The position numbers and the translations under genes are program-made. A stretch of 22,027 nucleotides of DNA from positions 1-22,027 of the forward strand of contig JAUCBJ010003012.1 of NCBI GenBank assembly GCA_032718475.1, written 5' to 3'. Source of the DNA: Nemertoderma westbladi. Taxonomy: Eukaryota > Xenacoelomorpha > Nemertodermatida > Nemertodermatidae. Below, one piece after another: positions 7,970-15,790 of the stretch; position 1 is the first letter of the stretch, and every line of letters starts with the position of its first letter. The notes under the pieces are model-generated. The model did no database searches, was not told the origin of the DNA, and was given only the letters and a program-made list of their open reading frames with translations.

Positions 7970-10714
7970 ATGACTTCTGTAAAAGAGTTGACACCCCCTC
8001 TATTAGGGGAAAATGAAAATTATAGGGAATGGAAGAAGTTGGTCAATCTTTGGTGTCAACGCAGCAAGGCCCCAGGAAGACAGAAAGCAGGTGACATAAT
8101 TCTTTATTCACTTAAGGGAGAGGCCAGATCTTTAGCTCTTTCACTGGAAGAAGACCTATTGCAAGCAGATGGGCAAGCTGGAGTGGAATATCTGTTAAAA
8201 GAATTAGATAAACTTTTTGAAAAAGACCGTGATACCCAAGGATATGAAAATTGGAAGAAATTAATTAACTTTACAAGAGGTGAGCGTACTGTTCTAATGT
8301 ATTGTTCTGAATTTCGCAGATTGCGCAGAGAGGCAAAATTATTTAGTATAGATCTTTCAGATACTACGTTTGCCTATATGGTACTAGACAACTGTGGCTT
8401 ACCCAACAGTCAAAAATTATTACTACTATCAGTTGCTTTAAGTCAAACTGTGGCTGGTAGTGGGTTGAGTTCAGATAATGTGGAAACAGCACTACGTCGT
8501 ATTGATAGCAGTAGCAATAACAACATTACTACCGGTACTGATTTAGAGAATGCAGATGCATCAAATTCAAAATATACAAATAGCGTACTTGTAGCAGCAG
8601 GACAAGATGAACCATCACTTGAGTATGAATTATCTGAAATGGAAGTCAGTGAATGTGACACATCATCTTTCAATGATGTAGAGAAAGATGAATTAGTGCG
8701 CTATGCAATGACTACTTATAATACTGGAAAAATAAATCAAGGTGGTACGAAGTCATGCAATAGAAGCTGGCATCAATCGGTACAAGGTAGACCTCGAATG
8801 AATGCTAGAGACATCCAAACTAGTGAAATAATCAGATGCTATGGTTGTGGGTCGCGATTCCATCTATATAGGTCAGGAAATTGTCCCAAGAATATTGGTA
8901 GTAAAGGTTCATATAGATTTCACAATAATAATGTATGTAATAAAGGAAACAGTTTTCAAAGATATCATCCGATGGGTGAGGAAAATCTTTTTGTAGAGAG
9001 ACATGAGTCAATAGTTGAATCTCAAGAATCATATATTACTAACCAAAACGAAATAGATATTGAAAATGATTCAGTAGCGATAATCGATTCAGCTTGTACA
9101 TGTACAGTGTGTGGGACAACATTCTATACACAGTATCGTGATAATTTAAAAACGGCAACTGGTTTAGAACCATTAAGACAAGAAGATGGTGGTAAAGTAT
9201 ATCGTTTTGGAAATGATGGCGTTAAAATTAGTCTATTTAATGTTAGTTTACCAGTTTCAATTTTTGGCAAAGTTTATCATCTATCTTGTGATGTTGTTAG
9301 GGGAAATTGTCCACTTTTATTAAGCCGAACAGCACTTTCAAAGTTGGGTTTGATACTTGATTTTAAAAATAAGATGGCAACAATTGAAAATCAAAGTTTT
9401 AATCTTAAACAATCACAAAAGGGGCATTTTGTCATTCCATTGATAACAAATTGGCCAATGAACTCAATGCGTATGGTTGCAGATAAGCATAAAGTAACTG
9501 TTTCAGGAAATCAAACACCTAAAACGATCTCTTCTTCTTCAGCCAATATTGCAATATCGAATGGTGATTTGAGTATGCCATGTGATGATGTTGATAGTAA
9601 CATTCAAATAGAATTCTCTCATACTATTGGTGATAAATGTGAAGTTTACAGTGTATCTAGTAAGGATATAACAACAATGGAGCATAAAGTTCTAGCCAAG
9701 AGATTGCATATTAACCTAGGACATCCCTCTGAAGATAGGTTAATTAAAACAGTAAAAAGTTCATTGGACAATCGGAAAAACATACCGGTAATTAATGATA
9801 TTAACATTAGAGGTATTGTGTCAGCGATAAATGAAGTTTCCAGGCAATGTGAAATTTGTAAGGCAGGAAAACGGCATAATAATCGGCCAAAGGTGACAGT
9901 TGCCCACGCTGACAAGTTTAATGACACATTAGCTATGGATCTTTCGGATTGGGTTGACCCAGTAACGTCACGGACGTATACAATGTTGCATTTAATAGAT
10001 ATATATTCTAGGTTTTCTGCAGCTTGTTTTATGAAGAGTAAGGAAACTAAAGAAGTAATAGAGGGGATAGCACAAACTTGGCTGACTGTATTTGGTCCAC
10101 CTCAGAAAGTATATTCAGATAATGGTGGAGAGTTTCATTCTGTTGAATTAATGTGTTTTTACGAACGATTTGGAATTTACGTTGATACTACGGCAGCTGA
10201 ATCGCCTTTTTCAAATGGTATATGCGAAAGAAATAATGGTACACTTAAATCAATTATGACTAAAGTACGTAAGGATAACTTCAGCTGTTCTTTGAGTACT
10301 GTTCTTGGATACAGTTTATTAGCTAAAAATACTCTTATAGACAATCTTGGTTTTTCTCCATTTCAGCGTGTATTTGGCTCAAATCCTAGATTACCTGTTA
10401 TAACTTCTGAAATATTACCAATGATCAATGATTCTGAAAACTATCAGCGCATACGCCAACATTTAAATTTGTTGCATGAAACAAGGATGGCTTGTATTGG
10501 AGCTGAATGCGATGACAGAGTAAAGAGAGCACTAAAACAGAGAATAATTTCAAGTGATGGTCCTTTTGAGTCTGGTGATAATGTATGCTATTGGCGGGAT
10601 GAGAAGTCAAAAGCTGGAAGAGGTTGGCACAGTCCAGGAAAGGTTATTGGTCAGGATGGGTCAGTAGTTTTTCGTACGACATGGAGGATTTGTGATAAAT
10701 GTACATCAGCGTGA
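7970..10714 (+). CDS. gag-pol: Copia Gag-protease-integrase polyprotein, frameshifted near its end
   Basis: The first ATG is 7970 (MTSVKEL); the frame is open a little upstream but has no better start. The product is 914 residues. Residues 1-200 form a UBN2-like copia Gag. A zinc knuckle has C290, C293, H298 and C305, with a longer last spacing than the usual C-x2-C-x4-H-x4-C. The protease active site is D373 (IIDSACT). The integrase has H580, H585, C627 and C630, then catalytic D657, D717 and E753 with the DD35E spacing. At the T run 10668-10672 the protein leaves the conserved frame: downstream codons match copia only in the +1 frame, so the last 14 residues here are out of frame. Confidence 0.9.
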   Translation: MTSVKELTPPLLGENENYREWKKLVNLWCQRSKAPGRQKAGDIILYSLKGEARSLALSLEEDLLQADGQAGVEYLLKELDKLFEKDRDTQGYENWKKLINFTRGERTVLMYCSEFRRLRREAKLFSIDLSDTTFAYMVLDNCGLPNSQKLLLLSVALSQTVAGSGLSSDNVETALRRIDSSSNNNITTGTDLENADASNSKYTNSVLVAAGQDEPSLEYELSEMEVSECDTSSFNDVEKDELVRYAMTTYNTGKINQGGTKSCNRSWHQSVQGRPRMNARDIQTSEIIRCYGCGSRFHLYRSGNCPKNIGSKGSYRFHNNNVCNKGNSFQRYHPMGEENLFVERHESIVESQESYITNQNEIDIENDSVAIIDSACTCTVCGTTFYTQYRDNLKTATGLEPLRQEDGGKVYRFGNDGVKISLFNVSLPVSIFGKVYHLSCDVVRGNCPLLLSRTALSKLGLILDFKNKMATIENQSFNLKQSQKGHFVIPLITNWPMNSMRMVADKHKVTVSGNQTPKTISSSSANIAISNGDLSMPCDDVDSNIQIEFSHTIGDKCEVYSVSSKDITTMEHKVLAKRLHINLGHPSEDRLIKTVKSSLDNRKNIPVINDINIRGIVSAINEVSRQCEICKAGKRHNNRPKVTVAHADKFNDTLAMDLSDWVDPVTSRTYTMLHLIDIYSRFSAACFMKSKETKEVIEGIAQTWLTVFGPPQKVYSDNGGEFHSVELMCFYERFGIYVDTTAAESPFSNGICERNNGTLKSIMTKVRKDNFSCSLSTVLGYSLLAKNTLIDNLGFSPFQRVFGSNPRLPVITSEILPMINDSENYQRIRQHLNLLHETRMACIGAECDDRVKRALKQRIISSDGPFESGDNVCYWRDEKSKAGRGWHSPGKVIGQDGSVVFRTTWRICDKCTSA

Positions 10715-12575
10715 TTTGAGAAGAATGAGTGATGAAGGCAAATTACTGAAGTTGAAAGCAATTGGTGGAAAACTTGTAGAAAATGAGAGTGAAACCAGAA
10801 ACATAGAAGGAAACAACAAAAGTTCATTGTTAAACATGATTACTCCAAATACAACAATTGGTATTAATCAATCTCCGTTATCTACAGTCAAGCAGTTAAG
10901 TAGTATTGCTATGGACACATCTAATAATAATATTAGCATAAATAACACTGGAGCTCTAGATGATAAAATGGATAAAAGTGGGTCTCTAGAAAGGCCACAC
11001 CGTAACCCTAAACCAATTGTAAGATATGGAATAGATGAGGTTTATGAACTATCTGATAGTTATATAACTACTGCTGAAAATAATAGTAAACGATTTGCAT
11101 ATGCAAAGGAAGATGAACTAATTTCTTGGCAACAACACGGCGTAATGAAGGAGGTTAAAGAAGAAGACATGACTAATCAGCCAATCTCTTGCAAGTGGGT
11201 ATTAACGGAAAAACAAGGAGCTACAGGATCAATAAGGTTAAAGGCAAGACTTGTAGCTCGTGGTTTCCAGGAGAACAAGTTGGATTTACAAACATACTCC
11301 CCAACATCCCACAGGGATACTCTCAAGCTCATTCTTGCTATTTTTCCATCACTTTGTTTTAGACCTCATTCCCTAGATGTTAAAACTGCTTTTTTGCAAA
11401 GTAAATCATTTGAACGAGATGTTTTTGTCGTTCCTCCACCTGAGGCTCATCTTTCTCCTAATATTTTTTGGAAATTGCTTAAACCAGTATATGGCTTGGT
11501 TGATGCTCCTAGAAACTGGTTTAATAGTTTATCAGAGGCACTTGTTAATCTTGGATTAAAGAAAAGTGACCTGGATCCCTCGTTGTTTGTGTATATAGTG
11601 AATGGTGAAATACATGGTTTAGTAACCATTCATGTAGATGATCTGTTGTATGGTGGTACAACTATATTCCATACAAAAATAATCAATAAATTAAAAGAAA
11701 TCTTTGTGGTAGCACCTTCAAAGAAAGACAATTTTGAGTATACCGGACTAGTGATAAATACAATTGACAGTGTTGATAACTCATTTAACATTCATGTACT
11801 TACAAAAGATGAATATTTAATGAAAATGGGTTTCATGGCTGTTCGGAAGGGAGAATTAGACTGCCCAATGTCAAAGGACGAAATAACAGAATTTCGCTCC
11901 ATTCTCGGTGTTCTTCAATGGGTTGGTTCACAAACACGTCCTGACATAATGTATGGAACATCTACATTATTGGGATCATTGAGAAATCCATTGGTAAAGC
12001 ATATTCAACAACTTAATAAGTTAATTCGCAAAGCAAAGTCATTGCAGCCAATTAAACTTGTATATCGGCCGTTAGATTTAAAGACATTATCTCTGATTAT
12101 TTATTCTGATTGTAGCTTTGGAGCCTTAAATGATGGGGGAAGTCAAGGGGGATTCATTGTTGGTCTCCATGGTCGATTAAGGAATTACGATGAGGTTAGA
12201 GTTAATACGTTAATGTGGAAGTCAAAACGTGTACAACGAGTAGTACGTTCTAGTTTTGCAGGGGAAACTCTTGCTGCACTTGACGGGTGCGATGCTGCGA
12301 TATACATAAAAGCCATGTTGCATGAACTCACATTGAAAATTGACTTTATGAAACTTCTGACAGACTCTAAAAGCTTAGTGGATCACATCTTATACACAAA
12401 GAATGATCCTGCAGAAAAGAAGTTAAAGATTGACCTAGCAATACTCCGTGAAGAAGCATTACAGGGACTAAGTGTTCAACATGTAACTGGAAAGAAACAA
12501 GCAGCTGATGTCCTAACAAAGGAGATGCCTGGTGAACAAATTTTAAATCTAATAACTGATGGAATTATTGAATAA
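10671..12575 (+). CDS. pol: Copia integrase tail, reverse transcriptase and RNase H
   Basis: This frame continues the polyprotein after the frameshift. It starts with the integrase end (VRHGGFVINVHQRDLRR), a conserved copia feature lying upstream of any ATG, so it is not an independent gene. The reverse transcriptase has LDVKTAFLQ (Asp codon 11376), VYGLVDAPRNWF and the active site HVDD (Asp codons 11637 and 11640). The RNase H has Asp 12108 (YSDCSFG), Glu 12264, Asp 12363 and a C-terminal Asp at 12507 (AADVLTKEM). It ends at TAA 12573-12575. All catalytic residues are present. Translation as part of one polyprotein would need the frame break bypassed or absent. Confidence 0.9.
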   Translation, partial: FVRHGGFVINVHQRDLRRMSDEGKLLKLKAIGGKLVENESETRNIEGNNKSSLLNMITPNTTIGINQSPLSTVKQLSSIAMDTSNNNISINNTGALDDKMDKSGSLERPHRNPKPIVRYGIDEVYELSDSYITTAENNSKRFAYAKEDELISWQQHGVMKEVKEEDMTNQPISCKWVLTEKQGATGSIRLKARLVARGFQENKLDLQTYSPTSHRDTLKLILAIFPSLCFRPHSLDVKTAFLQSKSFERDVFVVPPPEAHLSPNIFWKLLKPVYGLVDAPRNWFNSLSEALVNLGLKKSDLDPSLFVYIVNGEIHGLVTIHVDDLLYGGTTIFHTKIINKLKEIFVVAPSKKDNFEYTGLVINTIDSVDNSFNIHVLTKDEYLMKMGFMAVRKGELDCPMSKDEITEFRSILGVLQWVGSQTRPDIMYGTSTLLGSLRNPLVKHIQQLNKLIRKAKSLQPIKLVYRPLDLKTLSLIIYSDCSFGALNDGGSQGGFIVGLHGRLRNYDEVRVNTLMWKSKRVQRVVRSSFAGETLAALDGCDAAIYIKAMLHELTLKIDFMKLLTDSKSLVDHILYTKNDPAEKKLKIDLAILREEALQGLSVQHVTGKKQAADVLTKEMPGEQILNLITDGIIE

Positions 12576-12695
12576 AAAAAAAATAATAATAATAAATAAA
12601 TGGAAAGGGGAATATTAGTCTATACTAGAATTTCATAAATGTGTGGTGGAGGTATTTTATGTATATAACTAACATATTAATTAAAGTAGAGTGAG
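12576..12695 (+). other. Copia 3' untranslated region and polypurine tract candidates
   Basis: A-rich sequence between the stop and the 3' LTR. The segment next to the LTR, AAAGTAGAGTGAG (12683-12695), is only a weak purine tract. A better run, GGAAAGGGGAA (12602-12612), lies 83 bp before the LTR. Confidence 0.5.
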
Positions 12696-12850
12696 TGTTA
12701 GAGGTATATTGTATAGGCCATGCCTTACAGGTGGAGGTCGGGGGGCAGCTCTAAGTATGTACCGGTAAGGTGATGATATATATATTTGTGTAGATTAAAG
12801 TAAAGTGTCAGACTTGTATGAACGTGTGTCGTGTATTTCAGTATTTAACA
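12696..12850 (+). repeat. Copia 3' LTR (155 bp)
   Basis: TGTTA...TAACA, matching the 5' LTR apart from T to C in GGAGGT/CGGGG and a 7 bp insertion around GTGTCGT near the 3' end. Confidence 0.95.
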
Positions 12851-12855
12851 CTGAT
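12851..12855 (+). repeat. Copia target site duplication, right
   Basis: CTGAT, identical to 7389-7393. Its presence shows that 7388 and 12856 were joined before the insertion. Confidence 0.95.
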
Positions 12856-13371
12856 GGTTTTGATTATAAGAACGTAAATCTATTATCTGACCTGGATCAC
12901 CGACATGCTGACTGACGAACTGAACACTGCATAATATAAACTGCATGAACCGGCTTGGAATTACATTGTTTAACACATACATTATTTTACTTCTGTTATT
13001 AATTGTTGTCATATTGATGTATATTGCTGATATATTTGGAGAATACCGATGAATAATCATAAAACCCCCAATCTTCTTGATTACTGAAGGTGAGAGGAAC
13101 AGGTTACCGGTAGCAACTGCGACTTACATTATAGTGGTTTTTGTGTGAATTAAATGCTACTTCATAATCCCTACAAGTGTCAGTTGCGATCTTCCTTATT
13201 TATATATGATCAAATTCAGTGACGGTCGGCAGATCAGTGTGCAGTAGTGTGAAGTCGTGTGAAGTAGTGTGAAAGATAATAAAGCATCTCCTAAAGAATG
13301 CGCTATTTACGAAACTCAGTAGCCATCTAGTTGTGATTAGTATAAGTCATAACTCTGTTTTTATACTTAAA

Positions 13372-13401
13372 GCGCCACGTCCTAAAGGAACTGTTAATAT
13401 T
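13372..13401 (+). promoter_or_regulatory. Invariant LTR block (copy B)
   Basis: The same 30 bp as 531-560, with a TATA-like TTTTTATACTTAAA directly upstream. Confidence 0.5.
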
Positions 13402-13492
13402 TCCCCGAAAGTAAATATATTTGTCAGAGATTATATAGTAACGATCAATCGAATAATACATATAGGTCTGCACCGCAATAACTTCAAAGCAC

Positions 13493-13547
13493 CCGAATCC
13501 AGTCTCCCTTAACTGTGGGTGAATGATCGCGCACAGACTGGCTTCGG
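13493..13547 (+). other. Conserved LTR hairpin (copy B)
   Basis: CCGAATCCAGTCT (13493-13505) pairs with AGACTGGCTTCGG (13535-13547) at 12 of 13 positions. The single mismatch is pair 6, as in copies A and C. The loop holds GGGTGAATGATCGCGCA at 13517-13533. Confidence 0.75.
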
Positions 13548-13658
13548 CGGATGTAACTTCAGTACAATAAATAATTGATATAGGCTAAAGTCGATTTATA
13601 AACAAGAGGACAACTAAAATTGGCAGGTTAAACTGCTAAAGGTCTAAAAGCGCGAACA

Positions 13659-13800
13659 GTTAATTAAATTACGAAAAAGTAAATTAATCAATCAAATAAG
13701 AATAATTAAAATATAAAACATATTTGCCCCATTCCGCAAGCTGAAACTTGTCAGATATGTGATAGAACACAATCCTGTGTCATTGTGGGGTCGGTAGTCG
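13659..13800. other. AT-rich spacer
   Basis: Sequence just outside the end of copy B. Nothing recognisable. Confidence 0.4.
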
Positions 13801-13917
13801 GTTATCCATAATAATAATAAACAGTTATCCATAATAATAATAAACAGTTATCCATAATAATAATAAACAGTTATCCATAATAATAATAAACAGTTATCCA
13901 TGATAAACAGTTATCTA
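13801..13917 (+). repeat. 23 bp tandem repeat
   Basis: Unit GTTATCCATAATAATAATAA followed by ACA. Units start at 13801, 13824, 13847, 13870 and 13893, then a shortened one at 13910. The copies are almost identical, so the array is young. ATAATAATAAT is a microsatellite within the unit. Confidence 0.95.
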
Positions 13918-14170
13918 GTCTGCCGCTAGAGGGCGAAATGTATGTAAGTGATAACCTTCCCCATTTCCTTGATCTTAATCTGTTTAAACTGAATCTTGGA
14001 ATATATTTAAGGGTAACTGGCAACCAAATCGCCATGGCGATTTGGCAGTGCAAAATTAATACCATACAAATAAATAATTGCATAATGACATAAAGAAAGA
14101 CCACTACAATTTTAATAATTGAATTCAACCCCGATCTAACCAAAACATCTAGGAATTTATCTTTATCTTT
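13918..14170. other. Spacer without recognised features
   Basis: Unique-looking sequence with no supported ORF or known repeat. It includes the short inverted repeat CAAATCGCCATGGCGATTTG around 14025-14044, a near-perfect palindrome. Confidence 0.35.
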
Positions 14171-14382
14171 TGCTGAAACGCAACTTTTTGCCGAAACGCG
14201 ACTTTTTTTGCCGAATCGCGACTGTTGCCGAAACGCAACATTTTGCCGAAACGCAACTTTTTTGCCGAATTGCGACTTTTTGCCGAATCGCGACCTTTTT
14301 TGCCGAAACGCATCTTTTTTGCCGAAACTCAACTTTTTTGCCGAATCGCGACTGTTGCCGAAACGCGACTGCCGAAACGCGA
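14171..14382 (+). repeat. CpG-rich ~19 bp minisatellite
   Basis: About 11-12 units of T(n)GCCGAAACGCGAC with variable T-run length (roughly 12-20 bp per unit), alternating AAACG with AATCG and GCGAC with GCAAC. Because stop codons are rare in the unit, long ORFs appear in several frames on both strands (RFGKK-like or AETQLF-like peptides). These follow from the repeat and are not evidence of a gene. Confidence 0.9.
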
Positions 14383-14775
14383 TGTAACCCGTATACATAT
14401 GTTTTAGTGTAAGTCTTACTATAATTATTCTAGGGCCAGAATAATTATAGATGTTCGCTAATGGCTTGTAGTTCTGCCTCTCCCCAGAAGTTAAAGCCTG
14501 ACACTTTCATTGCCTAAGTTGCTTCTGTATCTCATCAGAACCAAAGCTTTTTATTGGCTTGTATATTATTACTATGCTTGTTTTATTGGCTGGAATATTT
14601 TTTATTGGCCAATCCTAGCATGGACCGGCTTTTATGGATCGACTTTTAGGGGTCAGGACCGACCTGGTTTTACCCAATCCTAGTTTTGGATAAATTCCCC
14701 GTAGACTATCATTGGGAGAGACATGGGGGGGGGGGGCTCGATGCAAAACCCGCCTTGACGAATTAATATCCCACC
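14383..14775. other. Spacer with TTATTGG motifs and a G12 run
   Basis: No gene seen. It contains several TTTTATTGGC motifs (about 14550-14610), the 11 bp word TTTTAGGGGTC (14644-14654, repeated at 15255) and a run of 12 G at 14725-14736. Confidence 0.4.
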
Positions 14776-14790
14776 TCAATGTTGAATTCT
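14776..14790 (+). repeat. SINE target site duplication, left
   Basis: TCAATGTTGAATTCT, repeated perfectly at 15065-15079. Confidence 0.9.
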
Positions 14791-15064
14791 GCAAAAAGCA
14801 AAAAGCAGCAGCTTGGTCTAGTGGTGACATTACTGTGCTTCCGATTAGGGAGCCCGGGTTCGATCCCTAGATGGGGCAGCACTGTTTGGGCACAGTGCTT
14901 TAAATGCTGCAGCCTAGCCCAACCCCGGCTTTCATCCTTCAGTGGTCGATAAATGGGAGAACCAAGGCAACTTGGGAAACAGAGTGGAAGGGTTTACTGT
15001 GGAAGATCACCCATGGTGGTGAACAGGCATTCCTTGGCTTAACGAGCCTAAAAGATTCTCCCAT
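14791..15064 (+). mobile_element. tRNA-derived SINE
   Basis: A 274 bp insert between perfect 15 bp direct repeats, the mark of LINE-driven insertion. The 5' part has RNA polymerase III boxes: TGGTCTAGTGG (A box, 14814-14824) and GGTTCGATCC (B box, 14857-14866). TGGTCTAGTGG and CCCGGGTTCGAT recall tRNA-Glu. A perfect 7 bp hairpin follows (GCACTGT/ACAGTGC, 14879-14898), then a body of unknown family ending TTCTCCCAT with no A tail. The 5' end has two GCAAAAA units. The tRNA-like part cannot form a proper acceptor stem, so it is a SINE head and not a working tRNA gene. Confidence 0.88.
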
Positions 15065-15079
15065 TCAATGTTGAATTCT
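15065..15079 (+). repeat. SINE target site duplication, right
   Basis: TCAATGTTGAATTCT, identical to 14776-14790. Confidence 0.9.
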
Positions 15080-15500
15080 CAATTTAGGGAAAGGAACAGG
15101 TTACAGTGGCACGTTATTTTAACCAAAACAATAAACTAAACACAATACAACAGGTTACAGTTTTATTTTTGAGAGTAATCAGCTGTTATTTGCGTCGAAT
15201 TTCCCCTGGAGAGGGATGAATTTTTATTGCGTCCAGCCCCCCCCCCCCCCCTAATTTTAGGGGTCTTGGGGACCGGGACCGGGTTTTAGGAAGGCCCCTG
15301 GGGTACCAGTATGGCACGTATGGCGATCTGACGTATGACGGTATGACAGAAATCACGAAGATTCTCAAGTATACTGTAGGATCATTATTGATACAATCAT
15401 TTTGAGTTTCTTCCTTATTGTCGATATCAACTGCACCAGTAAGCCAGTACCAGAAATAATGGGTCGTCCTAAATACCCTAATATACACTACAGCACTAAT
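15080..15500. other. Spacer with a C15 run
   Basis: No gene seen. It contains 15 C at 15237-15251, followed at once by TTTTAGGGGTC (15255-15265) and a GACCGGGACCGGGTTTTA stretch that resembles the one near 14658. Confidence 0.4.
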
Positions 15501-15548
15501 ATGGACTAATATACAATATGGACTAATATACAATATGGACTAATAAAC
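15501..15548 (+). repeat. 17 bp tandem repeat
   Basis: ATGGACTAATATACAAT starts at 15501, 15518 and 15535; the third unit is diverged. Confidence 0.85.
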
Positions 15549-15562
15549 ACTAATGGCTTAAT

Positions 15563-15790
15563 GCAGCATGATAAATGCATGATAAATGCTGAAAATAGAT
15601 GTTGAAACAGTTCAGAGGGCTTCGTGTTCGTGCAGCATGATAAATGCTGAAAATAGATGTTGAAACAGTTCAGAGAGAGGGCTTCGTGTTCGTGCAGCAT
15701 GATAAATGCTGAAAATAGATGTTGAAACAGTTCAGAGGGCTTCGTGTTCGTGTGATAAATGATAAATGCCGAAAAGAAAATAACTGCTGA
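15563..15790 (+). repeat. ~58 bp tandem repeat, three units plus a partial fourth
   Basis: Units start at 15563, 15632 and 15694 with GCAGCATGATAAATGCTG and run to GGCTTCGTGTTCGT. The first has an 11 bp internal duplication (ATGATAAATGC) and the second an extra GAGA. A decayed partial unit runs to about 15790. GCATGATAAATGC is itself a small inverted repeat. Minus-strand ORFs here are by-products of the repeat. Confidence 0.9.

Larger units (their letters stand above)
7394..12850 (+). mobile_element. Ty1/copia retrotransposon, probably GalEa-type, nested in the BEL LTR
   Basis: A 5457 bp element with short LTRs, a primer site, gag-pol in the copia order (gag, protease, integrase, reverse transcriptase, RNase H) and perfect 5 bp target duplications. 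The two LTRs differ by one base and one 7 bp indel, so the insertion is recent. There is no envelope gene. The RNase H block reading DGGSQGGF and the HVDD active site resemble GalEa-clade elements of aquatic animals, a judgement from memory of the family. The only coding break seen is a frameshift near 10670. Confidence 0.93.
12856..13658 (+). repeat. BEL-type LTR, 3' part (copy B)
   Basis: Continues the LTR interrupted at 7393. From about 13010 it aligns with copies A and C, including the invariant 30 bp block (13372-13401), the conserved hairpin and the GCGCGAACA end at 13658. A short local run of GTGTGAAGTAGT-like repeats occurs near 13240-13275. The next bases (GTTAATTAAA) differ from those after copies A and C, confirming the boundary. 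Confidence 0.75.

Noticed and set aside
7394-12850. The copia element as an endogenous retrovirus.
   Set aside because: The integrase-before-reverse-transcriptase order, short LTRs and lack of an envelope gene identify a Ty1/copia retrotransposon.
13871-14412. ORFs of 60-175 codons on both strands across the GCCGAA repeat.
   Set aside because: They arise because the repeat unit rarely contains stop codons. Peptides are just the unit read in different frames.
14811-14880. Possible functional tRNA gene with good A and B boxes.
   Set aside because: The acceptor stem does not pair and the T stem is poor. The segment lies inside a 274 bp insert flanked by target duplications, so it is a SINE head.
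15563-15760. CRISPR-like array of direct repeats.
   Set aside because: Units are contiguous with no unique spacers, and the setting is a eukaryotic genome.
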